Source: an uncultured bacterium
Lineage (GTDB): Bacteria > Vulcanimicrobiota > Xenobia > Xenobiales > Xenobiaceae
NCBI GenBank assembly: GCA_934621605.1
Contig: CAKTUZ010000003.1
Span: 62,001-126,000 of the forward strand
Reading direction: 5' to 3'
DNA: 64,000 nucleotides
Shown here: positions 35,214 to 42,874 of the stretch, piece after piece
Layout: each line of letters starts with the position of its first letter
How positions within the stretch are numbered: the stretch's first letter is position 1
Translations under genes and position numbers: made by a program
Notes under the pieces: model-generated
The model's database searches: none
What the model saw: only the letters and a program-made list of their open reading frames with translations
What the model was told of the DNA's origin: nothing

Positions 35214-35274
35214 AAAAAAAGCAGCCTCCCCCCAAAAGTGTTCTCGCTTGAGAACCCCGGGGAACAGACTGCCT
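35214..35274 (-). terminator. Large hairpin with T-tract between rpsO and pnp
   Basis: A perfect inner stem GTTCTC-GCTT-GAGAAC (35240-35255) is enclosed by C-rich and G-rich arms and outer GCAG/CTGC pairing (35221-35274). It is followed on the minus strand by T7 (35214-35220). This is a strong candidate rpsO terminator; partial readthrough could feed pnp, as in other rpsO-pnp operons. Confidence 0.7.
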
Positions 35275-35305
35275 TCCTGCATTCAAAACAGTGTACAAAA
35301 AACGA

Positions 35306-35563
35306 TTAACGACGCAAACCTAAACGCTCGATCAAGGAACGATAACGGTTAATATCAACCTTCTTAAGATAGCCGAGCAAGCGTTTACGACGACCAACCA
35401 GCATAAGTAAACCACGACGAGTGTGGTGATCCTTGGGATGAATTTTGCAATGCTCAGTGAGGTGAATGATACGGTTGGTGAAGAGGGCAACCTGAACCTC
35501 GGGTGAACCGGTATCATACTCGTGAGTGCTATACTTGCTAACAACTTCTTGTTTGTTTTCCAT
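35306..35563 (-). CDS. rpsO: 30S ribosomal protein S15
   Basis: Encodes S15, a primary 16S rRNA binder of the 30S platform. The hallmark THEYDTGSPEVQVALFTNRI and DHHTRRGLLMLVGRRKRLL-type segments are intact. I choose ATG 35563 (MENKQEVVSKY), because AGAGGAAAG lies seven bases upstream. An ATG at 35584 would add seven residues not found in typical S15. The 85-residue length is near the usual 88-89. It has its own promoter and leader and is followed by the rpsO-pnp hairpin. Confidence 0.97.
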   Translation of the reverse strand: MENKQEVVSKYSTHEYDTGSPEVQVALFTNRIIHLTEHCKIHPKDHHTRRGLLMLVGRRKRLLGYLKKVDINRYRSLIERLGLRR

Positions 35564-35630
35564 GTTGAAACTTTCCTCTGACATAAGCTCACTCGAGAGC
35601 TATGCTCAATAGTAGTCGCTGTAATCTGAG

Positions 35631-35655
35631 CTAAAGGACGGAGGTTCGTCCTTAG
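35631..35655 (-). promoter_or_regulatory. Hairpin in the rpsO leader
   Basis: CTAAAGGACG (35631-35640) pairs with CGTCCTTAG (35647-35655) around a 6-base loop, within about 110 nt of leader between the promoter and the S15 start. An overlapping alternative pairing (CCTTAG/CTAAGG) is possible. S15 commonly autoregulates through a leader structure, so this is a candidate for that role. Confidence 0.45.
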
Positions 35656-35677
35656 GCTAAGGTTAAAGCCGAGGGAC

Positions 35678-35706
35678 ATTCTATCATATATACGTTCATT
35701 TATCAA
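35678..35706 (-). promoter_or_regulatory. Sigma70-type promoter of rpsO
   Basis: On the minus strand TTGATA (35701-35706), a 17-bp spacer and TAGAAT (35678-35683) give a good match to the -35/-10 consensus, about 110 bp upstream of the S15 start. Confidence 0.75.
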
Positions 35707-35784
35707 GACAATAGTTATACGCCTTCAATTGCTTACGCAAACTCGGTAGACATTCATTATGTCCCCATGCTTGAATGTAGGTAA

Positions 35785-37233
35785 TTAGCCTTCTTTGGCT
35801 TCTTCTCTGTCTTCAGCTTCGAGTTTTTCCAAGTCATTAGGCTTAGCGCTCCAGGCGAAGATAAAGGGCAAAACAGCTAAGAAAGCACAACCCAAAAGCA
35901 TCTTAAAGGCAACATCCCAACCGTAGGCATCCAAAATACGCCCCATGCCCCAACCGGAAACGATACTACTTAAGTAGCCAAAAAGACCAGTCATACCGAC
36001 AGCGGTAGCAGCAGCCTTTTTGGTGGCAAAATCGGTAGCCATAATGGCCACCAATAATTGCGGACCGTAAATAAAGAAACCGGTGACAATAAACATCAGG
36101 CTATAAACCCATACGGAAGAATCAACTGGCAATTTCCAAAAGACATAAATACTAACCAAAGAAGCAATGGTGTAGTAGGCACAAACCGGAGCGCGTTTAC
36201 CTTTGAAGAAATGGTCAGTCATCCAACCGGCTAACAGAGACCCAGCAATACCGGCAATTTCAAAACAAGCCATAGTAATACCGGCGTGACTTAAGGCTAC
36301 ACCACGAGCATCCAGATAGGAAGGCCCCCAAGTGACGAAACCATAGCGCAAAATATAAATAAAGAAATTAGCAAAACATACAGCCCAAATATAGGGGTTA
36401 TTAAAAACGTGACGGCAAAGGAAACGGAAAAAGTCCTTACCGCTCTGTTTTTCTTCGGCAGTTTTGGTATTATCGACAGCCTCACCGTTATCAGATTGGC
36501 CAGCTTTAGTATTTTTTTGCTCTTCTACGGGAACAAAAGGCTTTTCTTTGGTATAGACTTCAGGATCGGGTAATCCCATAGAAGCGGGAGTATCGCGCAT
36601 ACGTTCCAGTAAAAAAAGCGAAGTTAAAGCGGCAATAGCTGCGGGAACACAAAAGACGTAGCGCCAGCCGAAATATTCACCTAAATAGCCGCCCATAACT
36701 AATATTAAAGACAAGCCAATTTGGTGAGAGGTATTCCAAATACTCCAGTAAGTACCGCGTTCTTTAGAAGAGAACCAGTGACAAATGACGCGAGAACAGG
36801 GCGGCGATCCCATACCTTGGAACCAGCCGTTTAAAACCCAAGCAGCCAACAATACAGCGACAGCACTGCTCATACCAAACATAAAGTTGGCCAAAGCCGA
36901 CAAGAGCAAACCTACTGCCATAAAGTATCTGGCATTGCAGCGATCTCCCAAAAATCCATTAACGAATTTGGAAACACCATAAACAACATCAGAAATACTG
37001 ACAATCATACCTATAGCGGCTTTGCTTATTCCCAACGAACTTTCCAACAGAGGAATCGCTATGGAAATATTTTTGCGCACAAAATAAAAAACGCCATAAC
37101 CTACAAAAGTCGAATAGAGCTGACGAAAACGCCAATAACCGTACTGACTGCGCATTTCTTCTTCAGTTTTATACTGAGGAGCAATAGGTTCGGCAGGCTT
37201 AAAAATAGATAGAGCTTTGCTTAGTATAGACAT
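35785..37233 (-). CDS. MFS organophosphate:phosphate antiporter-like transporter (OPA family)
   Basis: A 482-residue protein with about twelve membrane segments. It shares the OPA-family N-terminal signature found in GlpT and UhpT: FVGYGVFYFVRKNISIA, with the conserved Arg in TM1. Other matching segments are VNGFLGDRCNARYFMAVGL and LNGWFQGMGSPPCSR. A charged central loop (about 215-265, KEKPFVPVEEQKNTKAG) separates the two six-helix bundles. OPA transporters exchange phosphorylated metabolites such as glycerol-3-phosphate or hexose phosphate for phosphate; the substrate cannot be assigned here. ATG start, short upstream spacing. The gene stands alone between rpsO and rodA. Confidence 0.85.
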   Translation of the reverse strand: MSILSKALSIFKPAEPIAPQYKTEEEMRSQYGYWRFRQLYSTFVGYGVFYFVRKNISIAIPLLESSLGISKAAIGMIVSISDVVYGVSKFVNGFLGDRCNARYFMAVGLLLSALANFMFGMSSAVAVLLAAWVLNGWFQGMGSPPCSRVICHWFSSKERGTYWSIWNTSHQIGLSLILVMGGYLGEYFGWRYVFCVPAAIAALTSLFLLERMRDTPASMGLPDPEVYTKEKPFVPVEEQKNTKAGQSDNGEAVDNTKTAEEKQSGKDFFRFLCRHVFNNPYIWAVCFANFFIYILRYGFVTWGPSYLDARGVALSHAGITMACFEIAGIAGSLLAGWMTDHFFKGKRAPVCAYYTIASLVSIYVFWKLPVDSSVWVYSLMFIVTGFFIYGPQLLVAIMATDFATKKAAATAVGMTGLFGYLSSIVSGWGMGRILDAYGWDVAFKMLLGCAFLAVLPFIFAWSAKPNDLEKLEAEDREEAKEG

Positions 37234-37322
37234 CTCTCTGCTTCTTATAATTTAGTAAAAAATTCTATAGCGGATATTTTTATATTTTGAGCTACGCTTC
37301 CCTGCACAAAAAGGCTTTTATT

Positions 37323-38444
37323 TTAAGCAGACACCCTATTTTGTCTGCTAAATTCCAGAGAAGGCATACGGCGGGCAATATTATTCAGTAATCCTAAAGC
37401 GGCCATATTCACTATCAATGACGTTCCCCCATAGCTAACAAAAGGCAAAGGAATACCTACGACAGGCAAAACACCGCTTGTCATACCTATATTACCTACC
37501 GCATGAACAAAAAACAGCGTACCAATTCCAAAAGCCAAAAAACTGTCATAAGCGCTTTCTGCCTGACAAGCCAATTGCCAAGCTCGCATAATTAAACAAA
37601 CTAGCAATAATATTAAACAAAAAGCCCCTACCAATCCCATTTCTTCGCCAATAACAGTGAAAATAAAATCTGTATGATGTTCGGGTACAAAATCCAAACG
37701 ATTTTGAGTTCCCTCCATCCAGCCCTTACCCCATAATCCACCGGAGCCTATAGCTATTTTTGCCTGAATAATATTCCATCCGTCCCCCATAGGATCAGCC
37801 TCAGGATTTAGAAAAACCATAATGCGTTTTCTCTGGTAATCATGCAAAATATACGGCAGTACAGCCAACGCCGAACAGAACAGACAAGCAAACCAGCGCC
37901 AATTGTAGCCGGCTACCCACATCATGGCACTGCCTACGCCAGCGAACACAATAGCCGTTCCCAAATCCGGTTGAACTACAATCAACAGAGTGGGAATACC
38001 TAAAAGGAAATAAAGCCAGCAAAAATAAGGAAAAGTCAGCTGATTTTTCCCATAACGCCCGTCCTTATCTCCACTTAGATAACGACTCATACACAAAACT
38101 AGCAGCAATTTAGCAATTTCAGAAGGCTGAAAACGGCCGATTAAAGGCACATCAATCCAGCGTTTAGCTCCATTAACAGTCACTCCACCGACGATAACAG
38201 AAAATAGTAAAATTAAAATAGCTATATAAAGCCAATTTCCACTGCGAAAAAATATTTTTATATCTGTAAAAGTAAAAACCAAAAAGATACCAAGACCGAC
38301 CAGCAAACTGCCGACCTGACGTACAAACTCAGGACTTATAGCGCCGTGAAACGTGGCGCTGGCAATATTGCTCAATCCAAGAAGTACCAGAATAGAAACA
38401 CAAATTACCAAAGGCCAATCAAAGTTGCACCAGCTAAAACGCAC
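37323..38444 (-). CDS. rodA: RodA/FtsW/SpoVE-family peptidoglycan glycosyltransferase
   Basis: A polytopic SEDS-family protein of 373 residues, lengthwise like RodA. Family segments are GAKRWIDVPLIGRFQPSEIAKL (in two halves), VVQPDLGTAIVFAGVG, GSGGLWGKGWMEGTQNRLDFVPEHHTDF (read in parts) and PLPFVSYGGTSL near the C-terminus. SEDS proteins polymerise lipid II into peptidoglycan strands during elongation or division; the short size and NRLDFVPEHHTDF favour RodA over FtsW. I choose GTG 38444, seven bases after GAGG, instead of TTG 38450. It begins 12 bp after the dcd stop, so it may be co-transcribed. No partner PBP2 gene is present in the window. Confidence 0.9.
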   Translation of the reverse strand: MRFSWCNFDWPLVICVSILVLLGLSNIASATFHGAISPEFVRQVGSLLVGLGIFLVFTFTDIKIFFRSGNWLYIAILILLFSVIVGGVTVNGAKRWIDVPLIGRFQPSEIAKLLLVLCMSRYLSGDKDGRYGKNQLTFPYFCWLYFLLGIPTLLIVVQPDLGTAIVFAGVGSAMMWVAGYNWRWFACLFCSALAVLPYILHDYQRKRIMVFLNPEADPMGDGWNIIQAKIAIGSGGLWGKGWMEGTQNRLDFVPEHHTDFIFTVIGEEMGLVGAFCLILLLVCLIMRAWQLACQAESAYDSFLAFGIGTLFFVHAVGNIGMTSGVLPVVGIPLPFVSYGGTSLIVNMAALGLLNNIARRMPSLEFSRQNRVSA

Positions 38445-38456
38445 TCCCAAACCTCG

Positions 38457-39545
38457 CTAACAGAAATGGCGTCCAAGCTGAGGGCCGCGCTGCTGCTGGT
38501 AATGTGAGCCCAAACCGGATCCATAAATTTTTTCGGGCTTCTTTAACAGATACTCAAAAGCCATTTTACAAATAGGCTGAGCATGACGGAATAATACATC
38601 CTCATGAACATCAAGCTCCAAAACAGCAGGAGTACCTTTTAAATGTCCATTTTCGCCATACCCGAAGCCAGGATCAAAAAATCCAGCATAATGGGATCGA
38701 TATTCACCTGAATGAATATCATAAGCGACCATTTCTACAGCCAAATCAGGGGGAACGCGCAAAAATTCCTTAGTAGACAAAATGTAAAATTCGCCGCGTT
38801 TTAAAAGAACTTCTCCATTCTTAGCCCTAATAGGCTCGAAGTAATGGCTACCCTTCTGAGGAGTAGTAGTACATAAATCTACGGGCTCACTGCAAGGAAT
38901 CGCTTTGTAACCGACAATATCTTGTTGCAAATCGATAGTCAGAAGCAACCCGTTGTCGATAAGAGCCTCTTCGCGTTGACCTTCACCATCGTATACCAAA
39001 CCGGTCTCTTGGTGGAGCATTTCCAACTCAAAGTCCAAAAGATGATTATCTCCGCAGATTAAACGAGCTTGATTGAGTGTATTGCCTTCACAAACTTTTA
39101 TAGACCAAGAACGCGGAGTGATCATAGCATAAATTTTTCCACAATATCCGGGAGGGATCTTATCAAAACGAGATACACCATCAGCCAAAATACGCGTCCA
39201 AACATTCATGCGTCCGGTGGTACTTTTATTATTAGCATAAGCATGAACGGAGTTGGGCAAATTGAAGCGTTCTTCAATTTCCACAACATAAGTGCACCCT
39301 TCTTGCAATACCACAGGACAACTCAAATCGAGATTTTCCAAAGCATTATTGAGTAGCAAATCGGAAACAGGTTCTCCCTGACGAGGCAAAAAAGCAGCTT
39401 CTACGCGCCAGCCTTTTCTGCCCAAGCGCAAGTCCAAACTAGCCGGCTGGATATTTCCGACCGGAACAGGATTAGAGCAAATAATGCGCTGACTACGTAT
39501 CAGCTCTTCAATAAGTTGACAAGGTAAAGCCCCACTCTGACGCAT
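38457..39545 (-). CDS. dcd: 2'-deoxycytidine 5'-triphosphate deaminase, two-domain form
   Basis: A 362-residue protein with tandem dUTPase-like folds. The first half contains IQPASLDLRLGRKGWRVEA and YANNKSTTGRMNVWTRILADG; the second has FYILSTKEFLRVPPDLAVEMV and the characteristic HYAGFFDPGFGYG. This matches the long Dcd family (about 360 residues, known mainly from alphaproteobacteria) in contrast to the common 170-190-residue trimeric enzyme. It is inferred to deaminate dCTP to dUTP for thymidylate supply. ATG start with GGAGATTC upstream. The gene is 12 bp before rodA. Confidence 0.88.
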   Translation of the reverse strand: MRQSGALPCQLIEELIRSQRIICSNPVPVGNIQPASLDLRLGRKGWRVEAAFLPRQGEPVSDLLLNNALENLDLSCPVVLQEGCTYVVEIEERFNLPNSVHAYANNKSTTGRMNVWTRILADGVSRFDKIPPGYCGKIYAMITPRSWSIKVCEGNTLNQARLICGDNHLLDFELEMLHQETGLVYDGEGQREEALIDNGLLLTIDLQQDIVGYKAIPCSEPVDLCTTTPQKGSHYFEPIRAKNGEVLLKRGEFYILSTKEFLRVPPDLAVEMVAYDIHSGEYRSHYAGFFDPGFGYGENGHLKGTPAVLELDVHEDVLFRHAQPICKMAFEYLLKKPEKIYGSGLGSHYQQQRGPQLGRHFC

Positions 39546-39684
39546 TTTCTATGAATCTCCTTTTTCAGTTGTGCAAAAACCGTTTCCGACCGGACATTCG
39601 CAAAAGACGGTTACACTATTCTCCCACAGCCAAAGATCGAGAAGCTTACATCGACTCGATATTTTTAGGCCTCACCTACCAAAG

Positions 39685-39715
39685 AGGCCCGAACAAAAAT
39701 TTATGCTCGGGCCCT
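39685..39715 (-). terminator. Candidate terminator upstream of dcd
   Basis: AGGCCCGA (39685-39692) pairs with TCGGGCC (39707-39713) plus an outer T. On the minus strand the tail is CTCTTTGG, only weakly T-rich. It would end the truA-side transcript after the small gene at 39758-40042. Confidence 0.5.
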
Positions 39716-39757
39716 CATTTAAAACCGACAGACAAATACTAAAAATGAAACAAAAAC

Positions 39758-40042
39758 TTATTTCTGTGTGGACTTCTGACGCCAGCGGCAATACTCGAGA
39801 TCAGTATCGATATACTCGACGGCAGCTTCGATAACAGCTTCAGTCTTTATATCATTGTGGCTGATAATCCCCATAGCAAAGAGAGCAGAAACATCCTGAG
39901 TATCCTTATTTTCTTCCACAAAACGCTTATAATCGGCATACATACCTTTTAAAATCTCGCGTTCGGCCTCAGGAGCAGCCTTCATAGCCAAGCCTAACTT
40001 ATCGGCAGCAGCGTTCAATTTAGCTTCAAATTCATTTTCCAT
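39758..40042 (-). CDS. Small helical protein of unknown function
   Basis: A 94-residue protein starting at ATG 40042, which directly follows GGAGGCC. It is acidic and almost entirely helix-forming (ENEFEAKLNAAADKLGLAMKA near the start, then EREILKGMYADYKRFVEENK). There is no signal peptide, membrane segment or metal motif. I do not recognise a family. It follows truA after 41 bp and precedes a terminator-like hairpin, so it is probably the last gene of the proC-ecfT-truA unit. Confidence 0.65.
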   Translation of the reverse strand: MENEFEAKLNAAADKLGLAMKAAPEAEREILKGMYADYKRFVEENKDTQDVSALFAMGIISHNDIKTEAVIEAAVEYIDTDLEYCRWRQKSTQK

Positions 40043-40083
40043 AGTGGGGCCTCCTACACGCATATTGACACTCCGTAGAGTTT

Positions 40084-40902
40084 CTAAATATTGTCACTGT
40101 GATCCTGCGCATACATAACAGATTTAAGATACAGGCCGCCAGGATGAGCAGGAGGAGCACAATAACGCGGATCGGCCCTTTCCAATATTTCCTTAATTTT
40201 TTCCGGTTTCCACAATCCAATCCCCACTTTTATAAGCGAGCCGCAAATCATACGCACCATGCGACGCAAAAAAGCATTCGCCTCTATATTTAAAACTATC
40301 AAGTTACCAATATTGGCAAAAGGCCCCGGCCCAGTGACACAAGTTTCACTGAGCGTTATTCTATTCATGCGCCTAACGGTAGGATCGCCTTTGGGCACTT
40401 GAGAGCCAAATGTAGCAAAATCATGGCTGCCGATAAGATACTGCGCAGCTCGACGCATAAGTTCTAAATCTAATTTTTGCTTAACATAGAGAATGCGATC
40501 TCGGAAAAAAGGATCTACCTCGGAGCCATCCTTTATTAAATATTCATATTCTCTCGCTCCAGCCGTAAAGCGAGCATGAAAAGAACCAGTTTCCTTACTT
40601 ACGCTGAGTACTTTAATCGTATTCGGCAACAGAGAATTCAAAGCGTTAAAAAGAACCTGCTCAGAACGATCGACATCAGTACGGAAAGAAAATACCTGTC
40701 CTAAAGCATGAACGCCCGCATCAGTACGTCCAGCCACTCTAATGGAAATAGGCCGAGCAAAAACAAAAAATAACTTTTCTTCTAAAGTATCCTGAATAGT
40801 CGGTAACTCTTTGGCATTAGCCTGACTTTGAAAGCCGACAAAAGCCGTACCATCATAGGCAATAGTAACTTTATAAACAATATTTCTGCAATTTTCTTCC
40901 AT
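40084..40902 (-). CDS. truA: tRNA pseudouridine synthase A
   Basis: A 272-residue enzyme that isomerises uridines 38-40 of the tRNA anticodon arm. Catalytic region: RVAGRTDAGVHALGQV, with the essential Asp in the GRTDAGVH motif. Other matches are VAYDGTAFVGFQSQ-like TIAYDGTAFVGFQSQ at the N-terminus and NAFLRRMVRMICGSLIKVG at the C-terminus. The start is ATG 40902, where ATG overlaps the ecfT stop (TGATG), so translation is coupled. Size is normal. Linkage to ecfT is a widespread conserved order. Confidence 0.95.
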   Translation of the reverse strand: MEENCRNIVYKVTIAYDGTAFVGFQSQANAKELPTIQDTLEEKLFFVFARPISIRVAGRTDAGVHALGQVFSFRTDVDRSEQVLFNALNSLLPNTIKVLSVSKETGSFHARFTAGAREYEYLIKDGSEVDPFFRDRILYVKQKLDLELMRRAAQYLIGSHDFATFGSQVPKGDPTVRRMNRITLSETCVTGPGPFANIGNLIVLNIEANAFLRRMVRMICGSLIKVGIGLWKPEKIKEILERADPRYCAPPAHPGGLYLKSVMYAQDHSDNI

Positions 40903-41690
40903 CAAAATACAACTTCCAAGCCTTTAAGCAAGATAAAAAAGGCTATTACCGCAGCTACAGCAGTCACATCATTGACGCCGAAATTAAGCTCACGCAAACG
41001 AGTACGCCCTTGCCCTCCCCTATAGCAACGAGCTTCCATAGCCCAAGCCAAATCTTCAGCATGACGAAAAGCACTCACAAACAACGGAATCATAATAGGC
41101 ATAATCGATCGCAATCTCTGTATAATATTGCCACGATCCAAAGCAGCCCCTCGGGCCAGTTGCACTTTAACTATTGTTTCCGTTTCCTGAGCTAAGGTAG
41201 GCACAAACCGTAAAGCTATAGTAGAAACCATAGCCAATTCATGGGCAGGAACTCCCAAGCGGCGCCAAGGCGACAACAATCTTTCCATCCCATCAGTAAG
41301 CAATATAGGAGATGTCGTCAAAGACAAAAGAGAAGTAAGCAAAACTAAAAGAACTAAACGCAATCCCATAGCTGTGCCGCGCTCAACTCCCTCACAAGTT
41401 ATATGCCAACTCCCCCAGGAACAAATAGCTTCTCCCGGCACCAAAAACATATTAAAAATAAGCGAAAAAAAAGCGAACAGCCACACAAAACGTAGCCCAC
41501 GCAACATAAAACCAGCCTTAAGATCTGCCAAAACTCCCAGTAAAAAAGCGGCTAGACCGGCAATTAAAAGTTCAATCGGACTGTCAAGCAAAAAAATTGC
41601 CACCATGGCCAAACCTACTATGCTCAATTTCGTTCTTGGATCCAGTTTATGCAAAAAACTATTTCCCGGCACATATTGTCCTAAAGTCAA
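40902..41690 (-). CDS. ecfT: Energy-coupling factor transporter transmembrane protein EcfT
   Basis: A 262-residue membrane protein with about five hydrophobic segments. The opening LGQYVPGNSFLHKLDPRTKL is typical of EcfT. The C-terminal coupling region contains ARGAALDRGNIIQRLRSIMP and AWAMEARCYRGGQGRTRL, which includes the Ala-Arg-Gly-type motifs contacting the two ATPases. TTG start at 41690 with a weak ribosome binding site. EcfT is the scaffold of the vitamin-importing ECF module whose ATPase genes lie about 6-9 kb upstream (47305-50424). The substrate-binding S component is not in the window. Confidence 0.93.
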   Translation of the reverse strand: MTLGQYVPGNSFLHKLDPRTKLSIVGLAMVAIFLLDSPIELLIAGLAAFLLGVLADLKAGFMLRGLRFVWLFAFFSLIFNMFLVPGEAICSWGSWHITCEGVERGTAMGLRLVLLVLLTSLLSLTTSPILLTDGMERLLSPWRRLGVPAHELAMVSTIALRFVPTLAQETETIVKVQLARGAALDRGNIIQRLRSIMPIMIPLFVSAFRHAEDLAWAMEARCYRGGQGRTRLRELNFGVNDVTAVAAVIAFFILLKGLEVVF

Positions 41691-41748
41691 ATTGCTGAGA
41701 ATTCTGATATTACACCTCTGATAAAAAAATCGCCCCCCAATTTAAAGC

Positions 41749-42570
41749 TTAAATTTTAGCCAATTGCTGACTCTTTTCGTAACAAGCCTCAGCCGCTTCA
41801 TCAATAACGGTTCTAAAAGCTCCCTTTTCTAGAGCGCTCACTGCCGCTGCCGTAGTTCCACCCGGCGTAGTTACTTTATAGCGAAGCTCGTTAAATGATT
41901 CTTGGCTCTCTGCCGCCAAATTGGCCGCTCCGCGTACCATACCCAAAGTCAACTTAGCCGCCTGTTGACGAGTTAAGCCTAAACGCACTCCAGCATCAGT
42001 TAAAGCTTCCATAAAAAGATACTGATAAGCCGGGCCAGATCCTGAAATAGCAGTACCAACATCGATTAAATGATCATTAGCTACATAAATGGCTTCGCCT
42101 ATAGAATTTAAAACCTGCTCAGCTTCCCTACGGCCTACTCCATCAAGTCCAACTGGAGCAGTCCAAACCGTGGCGGCCTGAGAAATTTGAGCAGCCAAAT
42201 TGGGCATAGCCCGTACCACACGCTTATGTTTAAACATCTCTGTAAGTTGAGTGGTAGTTACTCCGGCAACAATACTAATAATCAACTGTTCTTTAGTTAA
42301 TTTACCACCCAAATATTCGGCAACAGCAGGCACAATATGCGGCTTAACGGCAATAATAATTAATTTGCTGTTGAGAGCAGCTTGAGGAATATCTTCACAA
42401 ACCTCCACCTGATAAGTTTTCTTTATTTTCTCTGCAGTTGTGGCATTAGCTTCGGCAACAATTAAATCGTCAGCGGCAAAAGTCCCCTTAGACAAAAGCG
42501 ATTTAACAATCGCTTCGCCCATTTTACCACATCCTACAATACAAGCTTTAAAAGCAAAAATTTCTTCCAT
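41749..42570 (-). CDS. proC: Pyrroline-5-carboxylate reductase
   Basis: A 273-residue enzyme reducing 1-pyrroline-5-carboxylate to L-proline with NAD(P)H. The N-terminal dinucleotide-binding motif reads CIVGCGKMGEAIVKSLLSKG. The catalytic C-terminal domain has SGSGPAYQYLFMEALTDAGVRLG and the substrate-binding KVTTPGGTTAAAVSALE. ATG start at 42570. It lies 58 bp upstream of ecfT in the same direction, an uncommon neighbour for an ECF operon. Confidence 0.95.
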   Translation of the reverse strand: MEEIFAFKACIVGCGKMGEAIVKSLLSKGTFAADDLIVAEANATTAEKIKKTYQVEVCEDIPQAALNSKLIIIAVKPHIVPAVAEYLGGKLTKEQLIISIVAGVTTTQLTEMFKHKRVVRAMPNLAAQISQAATVWTAPVGLDGVGRREAEQVLNSIGEAIYVANDHLIDVGTAISGSGPAYQYLFMEALTDAGVRLGLTRQQAAKLTLGMVRGAANLAAESQESFNELRYKVTTPGGTTAAAVSALEKGAFRTVIDEAAEACYEKSQQLAKI

Positions 42571-42874
42571 ATTATAAAAACCTTACCATTTTAAATAGCC
42601 AATAAAACTTACTTGCGCCAACCATAAAAAAAGCCCCCCAGGCAAGCGCTTCCGTGTTTAGTGAATATCAGCCGCAAACCTGCTAAAACAAATTAGTAAC
42701 AAACAAAAAAAAAGAACCCCAGCCTGCACAGAAAATATTTTTCTGCCGCTGGGGTTCTGCATCATATAACTACAAGTCAAACAGCAAGCTATTCACACCC
42801 GAAACTTAACAGCTAACTAATAGTTTTGATGGCACTTACCTTGCAGTTCCGTTAAGATACTGAACTTGAGCATC
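42571..42874 (-). terminator. 304-bp gap between proC and the repeat-protein gene, with strong terminator
   Basis: On the minus strand AGAACCCCAGC (42748-42758 complement) pairs with its partner at 42713-42723, an 11-bp stem followed by a run of about ten T at 42704-42713. It ends the 42875-44380 transcript. The rest (42571-42700) should hold the proC promoter; candidate hexamers are weak. No gene is supported. Confidence 0.9.
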
